DNA from: Pseudoxanthomonas sp. GM95
GTDB lineage: Bacteria > Pseudomonadota > Gammaproteobacteria > Xanthomonadales > Xanthomonadaceae
NCBI RefSeq assembly: GCF_900109775.1
Contig: NZ_FOAX01000003.1
Coordinates: 372,001-436,000 of the forward strand
Length of the DNA stretch: 64,000 bases
Direction: 5' to 3'
The notes under the pieces are model-generated. The model saw only the letters and a program-made list of their open reading frames with translations. It had not been told where the DNA came from and did not search any database. The first letter of the stretch is position 1. Every line of letters begins with the position of its first letter. Both the position numbers and the translations under genes were made by a program. Positions 36,219 through 44,671 of the stretch are shown one piece after another.

Positions 36219-36635
36219 TCAGTCCAGGTGTTGAAGCGCGGCCGTCGCCGAACGGGTCAGCGGCGCCGGCAGCGCGTCCAGTGCGAACCAGCCCAGGTCG
36301 GTCAGCGCCTCGGGCTCCTGCAGCTGCGCCGCTTCGCTGCCGACGATCCGCACCAGATACACCGGCGCGACCCAGTGCTGCTGCAGGACAGGTTCGAAAT
36401 GATCGACCACGCATAGCAGTCGCTCGATCGTCACCTGCAGCGCGGTTTCCTCCAGGGTTTCGCGCACCACGGCCTGTTCGACCGTTTCCATCCAGTCGAC
36501 CTTGCCGCCGGGCAGGCCCCAATGGCCACGTTCGGGCTCGCGCCCACGCTGGATCAGCAGCAGGCGGCCATCGGCGCGGCGGATCACGGCGCCACAGCCG
36601 ACGCGCGGACGTTGCTCAACAGATGCGTGGCTCAC
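36219..36635 (-). CDS. NUDIX hydrolase
   Basis: A 138-residue NUDIX protein. The Nudix box is complete: GGKVDWMETVEQAVVRETLE-E-T around residues 42-63, matching GX5EX7REUXEEXGU with a terminal Thr-Ala instead of Gly-hydrophobic. It opens VGCGAVIRRADGRLLLIQRG. Such enzymes clean nucleotide pools or hydrolyse nucleoside diphosphate derivatives; the specific substrate is not evident. Translation starts at GTG 36635, supported by GGAG six bases upstream. It diverges from the serine hydrolase gene across 171 bases. Confidence 0.88.
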   Translation of the reverse strand: MSHASVEQRPRVGCGAVIRRADGRLLLIQRGREPERGHWGLPGGKVDWMETVEQAVVRETLEETALQVTIERLLCVVDHFEPVLQQHWVAPVYLVRIVGSEAAQLQEPEALTDLGWFALDALPAPLTRSATAALQHLD

Positions 36636-36806
36636 GCGCAGCTCCGACTCTTCAAAGCGCCATTGTCGGTGTGCTCCGCGCAGAAGAACACCGCACCATC
36701 CGCAGGTCTTGCCAGACACCCGCAACACGCCAGCGCGTGACCCCGTGCGATGCAGGCGCGCGCGTCGTATCGCAAGATGCAGTCCGCCCTCGCCACGGTG
36801 CCCGCC

Positions 36807-38009
36807 ATGCCTGTTGTCCGCCTGCTCGCCTTTGCCCTGCTGTTCGCCACCGGCGTGGCGCGCTCCGCCGAACCCGTCGCCACCGCGCGCGTCACCTTCG
36901 ACCGCGATGGGATCACCGGCACGCAGGTGCATGGGCTCGCCGACGTGGCCGCCGGGCGCGCGTTGACCGCGGACGATCCTGTGCGCGTGGCCTCGATCTC
37001 CAAACTGGTGGTGGCCATCGGCGTGATGCGCCTGGTCGAGGCCGGCACGCTGGACCTGGATGCCGATGTCTCCCAGTACCTTGGCTGGACGCTGCGCAAC
37101 CCGCGTTTCCCGAAGCAGCCGATCACCCTGCGCCTGCTGCTGTCGCACCGCTCCAGCCTCACCGATGCGGCCGGCTACTACGCCACGCCGCTGGACGGGC
37201 AGTTGAAGGACACGCTGGACGATCCGCGCGCCTGGGATCCCGCGCACGCGCCGGGGCGCTACTACCGCTATACCAATCTCAATTTTCCGCTCGTTGCGGC
37301 GGTGATGGAGCGCGCCACCGGCGAGCGCTTCGACCGGTTGACGCAGCGGCTGGTGCTGGCGCCGCTGCAGCTGGAGGCCTGCTACAACTGGGATACCTGC
37401 AGCGAGGCCACCACCGCACGTGCGGTGGTGCTGTACGACAAGACCGGTGCGGCGGTGAAGGACGACCAGCACGGCGCCAAGCCGGCGTGTTCGGTGGTGC
37501 CGGCTGCCGACGGCCGCTGCGACCTGTCAGTGTGGAAGTCCGGCGCCAACGGCGCCACCTTCGCCCCACAGGGCGGGCTGCGGATCTCGGCCCATGGCCT
37601 GACCAAGGTCGGCCGGCTGCTGTTGAACGAGGGCCAGGTCGATGGCGTGCGCCTGCTCACCCCGGCCTCGGTGCGCACCATGGAGCGCCCGCTGTGGACC
37701 TACGCGCCCGGCAACGGCGACACCGCCGAGGACGATGGCAGCGCCCCGGCGCGGCCGATGATCTGCCGCTACGGGCTGGCCGTGCAGACCCTGGCCACGC
37801 CGCGCAAGGACTGCGGCGATGACCTGTTCGGTGACGGAATCGCCCGGGTCGGTCATGCCGGCGAGGCCTACGGGCTGCTGTCGGGCCTGTGGATCGACCG
37901 CAAGGCCGGCACCGGCGTGGCCTACTTCGCCACCGGCGTGGAGGGCACCGCGCCGGGCACGCATTCGGGCTTCAGCGCGATCGAAGAGACCCTGGCGCGC
38001 GGCCAATAG
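36807..38009 (+). CDS. Exported serine hydrolase of the class C beta-lactamase family
   Basis: A 400-residue protein with a signal peptide ([18 protein letters not shown], cut near 21). The penicillin-binding/beta-lactamase fold is shown by Ser63-x-x-Lys66 in VASISKLVV, the Tyr-x-Asn motif at 155-157 in RYTNLNF, and a C-terminal HAG motif (GHAGEAYG) in place of KTG. These define the EstB/AmpC-like serine hydrolases, which may be esterases, D-peptidases or lactamases. Substrate cannot be read. Earlier in-frame ATGs (36750, 36777) would put extra residues before the signal peptide. Periplasmic or secreted; monocistronic. Confidence 0.88.
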   Translation: MPVVRLLAFALLFATGVARSAEPVATARVTFDRDGITGTQVHGLADVAAGRALTADDPVRVASISKLVVAIGVMRLVEAGTLDLDADVSQYLGWTLRNPRFPKQPITLRLLLSHRSSLTDAAGYYATPLDGQLKDTLDDPRAWDPAHAPGRYYRYTNLNFPLVAAVMERATGERFDRLTQRLVLAPLQLEACYNWDTCSEATTARAVVLYDKTGAAVKDDQHGAKPACSVVPAADGRCDLSVWKSGANGATFAPQGGLRISAHGLTKVGRLLLNEGQVDGVRLLTPASVRTMERPLWTYAPGNGDTAEDDGSAPARPMICRYGLAVQTLATPRKDCGDDLFGDGIARVGHAGEAYGLLSGLWIDRKAGTGVAYFATGVEGTAPGTHSGFSAIEETLARGQ

Positions 38010-38134
38010 GCGCCACATGACGGCACATGGTCAGGACGATGGCCGTTTTCAGAAATGGATTGTCTCGCGTAGCGGTCTAGTTGCCGGCCGGCCACCTGCT
38101 TAGGCTGGTGGCACTTTCCCACCGGCCCATCAAC

Positions 38135-38734
38135 ATGACCAACGCCTTCCTCGACGCGCTCAAGACCCGTCGCACCCAGTATTCCCTCGGCAAGACCCTG
38201 CCGCTGTCGCAGGACGAAGTCACCGCGCTGATCCAGGACGCGGTCAAGCACGCGCCGTCCTCGTTCAACTCGCAGAGCTCGCGCGCGGTGATCCTGTTCG
38301 GCGCGCAGAGCGACAAGTTCTGGGAGATCGTGAAGGCCGAGCTGGCCAAGATCGTCCCGGCCGAGGCCTTCGACGGCACCGCGCAGAAGATCAACAGCTT
38401 CGCCGCCGGCGCCGGCACTGTGCTGTTCTATGAAGACCAGGACGTGGTGAAGGGCCTGCAGGAGCAGTTCGCCCTGTACGCCGACAACTTCCCGGTGTGG
38501 TCCGAGCAGTCCGGCGGCATGGCCCAGCTGGCCGTGTGGACCGCCCTGGCCACCGTCGGCATCGGCGCCAGCCTGCAGCACTACAACCCGCTGCCCGACG
38601 CCGCGGCTGCGGCCGAGTGGAACCTGCCGGCCAGCTGGAAGCTGCGCGCGATGATGCCGTTCGGTTCCAACGAGGCACCGTTCGGCGAGAAGGGCTTCAT
38701 GGACGACGCCGAGCGCTTCCGCGTCTTCGCCTGA
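38135..38734 (+). CDS. Nitroreductase family protein (Frm2/Hbn1-like)
   Basis: A 199-residue FMN protein. The N-terminal RRTQYSLGKTLPLSQDE and APSSFNSQSSRAVILFG segments (about residues 13-58) and late GSNEAPFGEK match the small nitroreductase group with yeast Frm2/Hbn1 and bacterial relatives, rather than the NfsB type. It would reduce nitro or quinone compounds or act in lipid/redox signalling. A TTAGGCT -10-like box sits about 30 bases before the start. Two hairpins follow, so it is monocistronic. Confidence 0.88.
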   Translation: MTNAFLDALKTRRTQYSLGKTLPLSQDEVTALIQDAVKHAPSSFNSQSSRAVILFGAQSDKFWEIVKAELAKIVPAEAFDGTAQKINSFAAGAGTVLFYEDQDVVKGLQEQFALYADNFPVWSEQSGGMAQLAVWTALATVGIGASLQHYNPLPDAAAAAEWNLPASWKLRAMMPFGSNEAPFGEKGFMDDAERFRVFA

Positions 38735-38745
38735 TCCAATGCCCA

Positions 38746-38824
38746 GCGCGGGCCGCATGAGGCCCGCGCACGCTGCACCGCAACGCCCCCGGTGGACGCC
38801 CGTCCCCGGGGGCGTTGCGTTTTG
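38746..38824 (+). terminator. Double hairpin terminator after the nitroreductase gene
   Basis: First a perfect 9-bp stem GCGCGGGCC / GGCCCGCGC (38746-38754, 38761-38769), then a 14-bp stem CGCAACGCCCCCGG / CCGGGGGCGTTGCG (38779-38792, 38806-38819) followed by TTTTGG. The second is a strong rho-independent terminator for the plus strand. Confidence 0.88.
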
Positions 38825-38901
38825 GGGATGCGAGTCGCGCACCCCATTGCCGAAGGCCGCGCGGCATCGGATAGTGACGCCGTTCAAACTTTGGGTCGCT
38901 C

Positions 38902-40011
38902 ATGGACGTTGCGATGTGGCTGTTCGCTGCTGTGTTCCCGCCTGCGTGCTGGCTGCTATGGCGGCAGCGCCGGCGTGCGGCACGTGTGTCCGCGCACGCG
39001 CCGGTCGAACGTGCGTCCGCCGCGCCGATGGCGCCAGAGGCCCACCCCGGCACGCCGGCCGAGCCCGCGCTCGTGCCACGCCTGCATCCGCTGCTCCGCC
39101 GCCTGTATGCGGTGACCATGCGCGCGCCGGAGCTGGCCGAGCCGCAGGTCGCCTTCGACGGCGTGCAGGCGCAGGTGTTCGAACAGGCGAAGTCGATCCT
39201 GGACTGCCTGGACCTGCAGCCGCAGTACATGCCGCGGCGCCCGCACCTGTTGCCGCAGCTGATGCGCGCGGTCAACGACCCGGCCGCCAACGGCCACGCG
39301 ATCGCCTCGATCATTGCCCAGGACCCGGCCCTGGCCACCAACCTGCTGCGCATCGCCAACAGCGCGCTGTATCGCCCGCACGGCGCCACCCCGGTGGACA
39401 GCCTGGAGCGCGGCGTCGCCCTGATCGGCACCGATGGCCTGCGCCAGATCGTGGCCACCGCGCTGATGCAGCCGGTGCTGAGCCTGGAGGGCGGCGTGTT
39501 CGCGCACCTGCCCAGCGCGATCTGGCAGTACGCCCTGCATGCGGCCGCGGCCGGCGCCGACCACGCCGGCCGTCACGGCCGTGGCGACGACGCGCTGTCC
39601 GCGCAGTTGCTCGGCCTGCTACAGGGCCTGGGCGCGGTGGTGGTGATCCGCGTGCTGCAGGAAACCTATGCCCGCTACGATGGCGCCACGCCCAGCCTGT
39701 CGGTGGCCGCCGCGCTGCTGGACCGCTACACGGTCTCGACCGCGCGCACCGTCGCCGCCGGCTGGGATCTGCCCGCGACGCCGGGCGAAGCGCTGATGGA
39801 CCAGCGCCCGCAGCGCGATGGCCTGGCCCCGGCCACCCCGCTGGCCACCGCCGTGCGCTATGGCCGGCTCGCGGCGGTGCTGTCCGAGCTGGTGAACAAG
39901 GACCACGACGCCGAAGAAGCAGCGCTGGCGATGCTGGCCACGCTGGAACCGGACACCGCCGCCAACCTGCGCCTGTGGTCACGCATGCGCGCCGACACGC
40001 TCATCGGCTGA
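38902..40011 (+). CDS. HDOD-domain signalling protein with N-terminal membrane segment
   Basis: A 369-residue protein. A hydrophobic N-terminus (MWLFAAVFPPACWLLW) suggests membrane attachment, followed by a Ala/Pro-rich linker to about residue 58. The HDOD domain spans about 110-320: LLPQLMRAVNDPAANGHAIA, IIAQDPALATNLLRIANSAL and GVALIGTDGLRQIVATAL. HDOD proteins lack the HD metal residues and act as scaffolds in motility, surface attachment or c-di-GMP signalling; the HDOD protein GsmR of Xanthomonas affects motility, a precedent not a proof. It converges with the porin gene (9-base gap). Confidence 0.87.
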   Translation: MDVAMWLFAAVFPPACWLLWRQRRRAARVSAHAPVERASAAPMAPEAHPGTPAEPALVPRLHPLLRRLYAVTMRAPELAEPQVAFDGVQAQVFEQAKSILDCLDLQPQYMPRRPHLLPQLMRAVNDPAANGHAIASIIAQDPALATNLLRIANSALYRPHGATPVDSLERGVALIGTDGLRQIVATALMQPVLSLEGGVFAHLPSAIWQYALHAAAAGADHAGRHGRGDDALSAQLLGLLQGLGAVVVIRVLQETYARYDGATPSLSVAAALLDRYTVSTARTVAAGWDLPATPGEALMDQRPQRDGLAPATPLATAVRYGRLAAVLSELVNKDHDAEEAALAMLATLEPDTAANLRLWSRMRADTLIG

Positions 40012-40020
40012 CGCGTTCGG

Positions 40021-41508
40021 TCAGAACGCCACCTGCGCGCGCACGCCGACGGTGTTGCCCGAATCCGGTCCCTGGTAGCTGCCGACCTTGTTGTCGGTGC
40101 GCCAGTGCACGACGTTGAGCATCAGCCGCGCGAAGTTGGTCAGGTACCAGTTGACGCCGAAGGTGTAGGCCGACCCTTCGCCACCACGCGCGGTATCGGT
40201 GTAGTCGTAGTCGTCGTAGCGCGCCAGCACCTCGAACGCACCCCAGCCGCCTTCGGTGACCGGATTGAGCACCTTGGTGGTGGTCCACACGCCCGAGCGC
40301 GAGGAGAAGCCCGGCTTCTCGCCGGTCAGCAGCCAGCCGGCGTAATAGCTGCTGGCCTTCTGGTCGCGCGAGGCTTCGGTGTCGGAGTTGATGGTGCGCA
40401 CCGTGGTCTCGGCGAACGCCCAGCCGCTGCGCCAGGTGCCGCCCAGCTCCGCGCCCCAGGCGTGGTCGTCGGTGACGCCGCTGATGGAACTCGCCGAGAC
40501 GGCCACCTCGCCGTTCCAGCCCAGCGCGACCGGCGAGGTCTTGTTGATGCTGGTGACGTCATCGCCCAGCTTCTCGTACCAGTACCAGCCGCCGACATGC
40601 AGGAAGCCGGCGGGGGTCTTGATCGGGTTCCAGTGCGCACGCGCGGTGTAGGCGACGGTGTCGCTGGCATCGCTGTCGTTGCCGATGTCGTCGCCGGTCA
40701 CCGCCAGGCTGGCGTGCCAGTTGCTGCCGTAGAGCTTGGTCGACACGCCCAGGCCGAAATAGCCGCTCTGCATGCCGCCGACCGAGCCGACCGCGTTACG
40801 CTCCATGAACGGCGTGGTGGTGCCGCCGGTGGCGCCATCGATGCTGCGGTCCTTGAGCTTGTTGCCGATGTAGACCTCAGCCGGCAGGCCGCCCAGCTTG
40901 GTGTCCCAGGACAGGTAGACGTCCTTCATGGTGACTTCATTGCCGGCAAAATCCGCCTCGATCTTGTAGCCCAGCGGACCGGCTTCACCTTCGGCGCCGA
41001 GGCGGCCGCTGGCCATGTCGGTGCCGGTGACATTACGCGCGTCGAAGCCCGAGCCATGCGTGCTGCTGAAGTCCATCAGCACGCGTCCACGCGGATGGAA
41101 GGTGAAGGTGCCATCGGCGCTCTTGAACTCCGGCCCGCCATCGCTCCAGCTGACGTTGCCATCGCTTTTCGTACCACCGCCGGTGACGGCCATCTGCGCG
41201 ACCTGCGCCTTGAGGATCGCCAGTTCGTCATCGGTGCGCGTGTCGGCGACCGCTGCAGCCACCTGCACCTGGGTCGGATCGACCGGCGTGGTCACGCTCG
41301 CCGCAGCGGGCTTGCTGCCTTCCAGCGCGGACAGGCGTGCGTTCATGGCGCTGAGCTGTTGCTGCTGTTGCGCGATCTGCTGCGCCTGCAGCTCGACCAT
41401 CTTGCGCAGCTGCGCCTCGGTGGCGCTGTCGGCCAGCGCAGGCGTGCTGATTGCGGACAAGGCGCTGGCGATCGCCGCGGCCAGCGCGGCGTGTCGGACG
41501 TGCTTCAT
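40021..41508 (-). CDS. OprO/OprP-like outer-membrane porin
   Basis: A 495-residue outer-membrane protein: signal peptide (AAIASALSAISTPALAD, cut near residue 26), a Gln-rich coiled-coil-like segment (QLRKMVELQAQQIAQQQQQL, about 34-55) and a beta-barrel from about 130 (FHPRGRVLMDFSST) to the C-terminal Phe of RAQVAF. The plan is that of the phosphate-selective porin O/P family, which in Xanthomonads is diverse in substrate. It lies 42 bases downstream of the esterase-like gene on the same strand, so they probably form an operon in which the porin admits the substrate or product of the hydrolase. Phosphate specificity is not assumed. Confidence 0.88.
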   Translation of the reverse strand: MKHVRHAALAAAIASALSAISTPALADSATEAQLRKMVELQAQQIAQQQQQLSAMNARLSALEGSKPAAASVTTPVDPTQVQVAAAVADTRTDDELAILKAQVAQMAVTGGGTKSDGNVSWSDGGPEFKSADGTFTFHPRGRVLMDFSSTHGSGFDARNVTGTDMASGRLGAEGEAGPLGYKIEADFAGNEVTMKDVYLSWDTKLGGLPAEVYIGNKLKDRSIDGATGGTTTPFMERNAVGSVGGMQSGYFGLGVSTKLYGSNWHASLAVTGDDIGNDSDASDTVAYTARAHWNPIKTPAGFLHVGGWYWYEKLGDDVTSINKTSPVALGWNGEVAVSASSISGVTDDHAWGAELGGTWRSGWAFAETTVRTINSDTEASRDQKASSYYAGWLLTGEKPGFSSRSGVWTTTKVLNPVTEGGWGAFEVLARYDDYDYTDTARGGEGSAYTFGVNWYLTNFARLMLNVVHWRTDNKVGSYQGPDSGNTVGVRAQVAF

Positions 41509-41550
41509 GGTGGTAATTCCCGTGCAAGGGCGGCCCGCGGGCCGCGGGCA

Positions 41551-42537
41551 TCAATCGCCGTCGGTGGCGGTCGGTGAAGCGGGGTCGAGGGCGGGCGCGT
41601 TGGCATCTCGCATGAAGCCGTGCATGCGCGCCCAGGTGGCGAACAGCCGCGGCCACTGTGCCGGTTCGCTGCCCGGTTTGCCCAAGCCCCAGCTGTGGCC
41701 GCCGCGTTCGAAGATATGCAGCTCCACCGGCACCTTGGCCTTCAGCGCGGTCTGGTACATCAGCAGGCTGTGGCCGACATCGACGATGGGATCGTCCACC
41801 GCCTGGGCCAGGAACACCGGCGGCATGTCGGCGCGCACGTGGTCTTCGACCGAGTACGCGGTGAGGTAATCGGACTGCGTGGACAGCTCACGCGCGCTGC
41901 GGGTCTTATCCAGCGGCGGCTTCACCGACACCACCGGATACAGCATCGCCAGGAAGTCCGGCCGCGCGGACAGCGCATCGGCCGCATCCGCGCGCGGATA
42001 GAAATCGTGATCCCAGCGCGTGGCGATGATGCCGCTCAGGTTCGCGCCGGCCGACGAGCCGATGATGCCGATCTTGTTGGCATCGATCTGCCAGTCCGCC
42101 GCGTGGCTGCGCATCAGCCGCATCGCGCGCTGTGCATCCTGGAACGGCGCCTCGGCTTTCCAGCCATCGCCCGGCAGCCGGTAATACAGCACCGCGCTGG
42201 TCACGCCGATCGAGGCCAGCCATTGCGCCATCGGTCGTGCCGCACTGCCGACCTGGATGCGGAAATAGCCACCACCGCCGACGATCAGCGCGGCAGTCCC
42301 GTTGGGATGCGCCGCGCGGTAGATCTCGATCCGTGGATTGGACACCTGGCTCACCGAGCCGGTGGCGCTGCCCTGCTTGCCGACCTTTTCAGGCCCTTTC
42401 ACCACCTGCGGCAAGCTGCCTTCAGGCCAGAGCGTGAGTGTCTCGGTGGGTGCATCGTGGGTCTGCGCCCACGCCGGCATCGTCGCCAGCACCAGGCATG
42501 CCACACACCCGCGCATCGTGCGCATCAGTCGCTGCAT
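41551..42537 (-). CDS. Exported alpha/beta-hydrolase, acetyl-xylan/carbohydrate esterase-like
   Basis: A 328-residue protein with a signal peptide (GCVACLVLATMPAWAQ). Catalytic triad is visible: nucleophile Ser162 in GSSAGANLSG, Asp in AVDDPIVDVGHS, His in RGGHSWGLG. Opening TLWPEGSLPQ and the oxyanion region VGGGGYFRI place it with BD-FAE/acetyl esterases that deacetylate plant polysaccharides. First gene of the operon with the 40021-41508 porin. An inverted/direct repeat region at 42675-42706, 138 bases upstream, is a candidate control site. Exact substrate unknown. Confidence 0.87.
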   Translation of the reverse strand: MQRLMRTMRGCVACLVLATMPAWAQTHDAPTETLTLWPEGSLPQVVKGPEKVGKQGSATGSVSQVSNPRIEIYRAAHPNGTAALIVGGGGYFRIQVGSAARPMAQWLASIGVTSAVLYYRLPGDGWKAEAPFQDAQRAMRLMRSHAADWQIDANKIGIIGSSAGANLSGIIATRWDHDFYPRADAADALSARPDFLAMLYPVVSVKPPLDKTRSARELSTQSDYLTAYSVEDHVRADMPPVFLAQAVDDPIVDVGHSLLMYQTALKAKVPVELHIFERGGHSWGLGKPGSEPAQWPRLFATWARMHGFMRDANAPALDPASPTATDGD

Positions 42538-42674
42538 CGTCCGCCCCTCCCAAGGCCGTGATCACCATCGCGCCTGACATCGACGACAGGCACGATGGAA
42601 CCGAAGCGGAGTTATAGACCCGCAGCGTCCCGCAGCAGATAGCACATTGGAGCTAGTGCCTAGGTCGTAAGGGC

Positions 42675-42706
42675 TGCGTGTCATCGACACGCATGTACGA
42701 CACGCA
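42675..42706. promoter_or_regulatory. Triple 8-base repeat upstream of the esterase-porin operon
   Basis: TGCGTGTC-ATC-GACACGCA is a perfect inverted repeat, and GACACGCA recurs after five bases as a direct repeat. It lies in the 264-base gap between the esterase start and the SDR stop. This pattern suits a regulator binding site; no other feature explains it. Confidence 0.45.
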
Positions 42707-42801
42707 CTGCGACAGTAAAAAAGCGAGGGCGATGCCATCGAAGGCAGCTCGCGATACACACGCATGCCCATCACGAGGCGCGTCTCGCTCATGCCAGCAC
42801 T

Positions 42802-43557
42802 TCAGATCCCCTGCCCACCTGAAACCTCGATCCGCTGTGCGTTGATCCAGCGGTTGCCCGGCGACAACAGGCTGGCGATCATCGGGCCGATGTCATCGGG
42901 CACGCCGGCGCGGCCCAGCGCGGTCATGCCGGCAAACAGCTGGTTGATCTCGGGATTGTCACGCACTGCACCGCCGCCGAAGTCGGTTTCGATTGCACCG
43001 GGCGCGACGGTATTCACCGCGATCCCGCGCGCGCCCAATTCTTTGGCCAGGTACACGCTCAACACTTCCACCGCGGCCTTCACTGCGGCATAAGCCGCGT
43101 AGCCAGGAAACGACACGCGCGTCAGTCCCGAGGACACATTTACGATGCGTCCACCATCGGCGATCCGCGGCAGCAGCGCCTGGGTGAGGAAGAACACGCC
43201 TTTGAAATGCACGTTCACCAGTCCGTCGAACTGCGCATGTGTGGTGTCTTCGATCAACGCGTAGTCGCCGTGGCCAGCGTTATTGACCAGATGATCGAAG
43301 GTGTCGCGTTGCCAGGTCTCACGCAGCGCCGCATCCAGTAACTCAGAGAACGCTGCGAAGCCATCGACATCCCCGGCATCGAGTTGCAACGCGACGGCCT
43401 TGCGGCCAAGCGCCTGGACCTGGGCGACGACAGCCTGTGCATCCTCGGTGCCGCTGCGATAGGTCAGCACCACATCACCGCCGGCGCGGGCAATGCTCAG
43501 TGCGGTGTTGCGGCCCAGGCCGCGGCTGGCGCCGGTGACGAGGCTGATCGTGGTCAT
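42802..43557 (-). CDS. Short-chain dehydrogenase/reductase
   Basis: A 251-residue classical SDR. Cofactor loop TGASRGLGRNTAL at residues 8-20, NNAGHGDY, catalytic Ser in VNVSSGL, and Tyr-x3-Lys in YAAYAAVKAAVE. The acceptor strand wording (VVLTYRSGTEDA) suggests NADP(H). AGGAG precedes the ATG by six bases. It diverges from an AraC regulator across 132 bases, a pairing that recurs at 49725-51630. Substrate unknown; a carbonyl compound is likely. Confidence 0.9.
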   Translation of the reverse strand: MTTISLVTGASRGLGRNTALSIARAGGDVVLTYRSGTEDAQAVVAQVQALGRKAVALQLDAGDVDGFAAFSELLDAALRETWQRDTFDHLVNNAGHGDYALIEDTTHAQFDGLVNVHFKGVFFLTQALLPRIADGGRIVNVSSGLTRVSFPGYAAYAAVKAAVEVLSVYLAKELGARGIAVNTVAPGAIETDFGGGAVRDNPEINQLFAGMTALGRAGVPDDIGPMIASLLSPGNRWINAQRIEVSGGQGI

Positions 43558-43689
43558 GGAAGACTCCTGCGTTGAATGGGCCGCCAATGTCGGCCCGCAC
43601 GCATCCCCTGGGTTGCCGGAAGCTGGACGTTGTTTGCCTGATCCTCCAGCACCCGTGCGTACGTCGGCTGGATACGGCAGGATCGCCGC

Positions 43690-44586
43690 ATGACCGAGAC
43701 GCTGCTTACCGTGGTTCGTCGCTACACCGAGGCCCATGCCGACGGCGCAGGCCTTGCCCGAACCCCCATTCCCGGGCTGACCACCATCCGTTCCACCACG
43801 CCGACCGAGCTGGACCATGCCATCTCCCGGCCCCTGGCCTGCCTGGTCCTGCAGGGCAGCAAGCAGGTCACCACCGGCACACGCAGCCACAGCTTCGATG
43901 CGGGCGATTCACTGCTGATCACCGCCGACGTGCCCACCGTCAGCCAGATCACGCGCGCCAGCGCGGTAGCGCCGTATCTATCGCTGGTGCTGGACCTGGA
44001 TGCGGCCGTCATCGCCGACCTCAGTGCGCAGATGCCCGCCGTCTCCCACCGACCCGGCGAAGCGGTACGCGCCGAACCCACCGAGGCCGAGGTGACAGAT
44101 GCCGCGCTGCGCCTGATGCGCCTGCTCGATCGCCCCGCCGCCCTGCCCGTGTTGCACGCACAGCTGGTACGCGAGCTGCACTACTGGCTGCTGGCCGGCC
44201 GTCATGGCGATGCCATCCGCCAACTCGGCTGGCCCGAGGGTCATGTGCAGCGCGTCGCGCGCGCCGTGGCCCTACTGCGCGCCGAATACACCCAGCCGCT
44301 GCCGGTCGAGCGCCTGGCCGCGGCGGCAGGCATGAGCGCTTCGGCTTTCCACCAGCACTTCCGCAGCGTCACCTCGCTCTCGCCACTGCAGTTCCAGAAG
44401 CAGCTGCGCCTGATTGAGGCGCGTCGCCTGATGCGTTCCGATGGCGTCACTGCCAGCAGCGCTGCCTTCACCGTCGGCTACGAAAGCATCTCGCAATTCA
44501 CCCGTGAATACGGCCGCATGTTCGGCCTACCGCCGGTGCGGGATACCCAGCGGATACGCAGGGCTGCGAATCGCGCGGCACCCTGA
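43690..44586 (+). CDS. AraC-family transcriptional regulator
   Basis: A 298-residue regulator with the AraC_N-type (cupin-like) sensor over about residues 30-180 (ISRPLACLVLQGSKQVTTGT) and an AraC/XylS DNA-binding domain at about 195-290 with two helix-turn-helices: VERLAAAAGMSASAFHQHFR and AFTVGYESISQFTREYGRMF. It diverges from an SDR gene and likely controls it. This is the same family combination as the 50650 gene, with clear but limited similarity. Confidence 0.92.
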   Translation: MTETLLTVVRRYTEAHADGAGLARTPIPGLTTIRSTTPTELDHAISRPLACLVLQGSKQVTTGTRSHSFDAGDSLLITADVPTVSQITRASAVAPYLSLVLDLDAAVIADLSAQMPAVSHRPGEAVRAEPTEAEVTDAALRLMRLLDRPAALPVLHAQLVRELHYWLLAGRHGDAIRQLGWPEGHVQRVARAVALLRAEYTQPLPVERLAAAAGMSASAFHQHFRSVTSLSPLQFQKQLRLIEARRLMRSDGVTASSAAFTVGYESISQFTREYGRMFGLPPVRDTQRIRRAANRAAP

Positions 44587-44630
44587 AATGCAGTCAGCCA
44601 AAGACTCGGCGTGCATCACGTAAAGAAGGA

Positions 44631-44656
44631 CCACTGCCGCGCGTTGGCGGCAGTGG
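44631..44656. terminator. Bidirectional hairpin between AraC and amidohydrolase genes
   Basis: A perfect 10-bp stem CCACTGCCGC / GCGGCAGTGG with a six-base loop, flanked by GAAG and CTTC that extend the pairing. It lies between the two convergent stop codons. Confidence 0.7.
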
Positions 44657-44671
44657 CGTCTTCTGAAGCGC

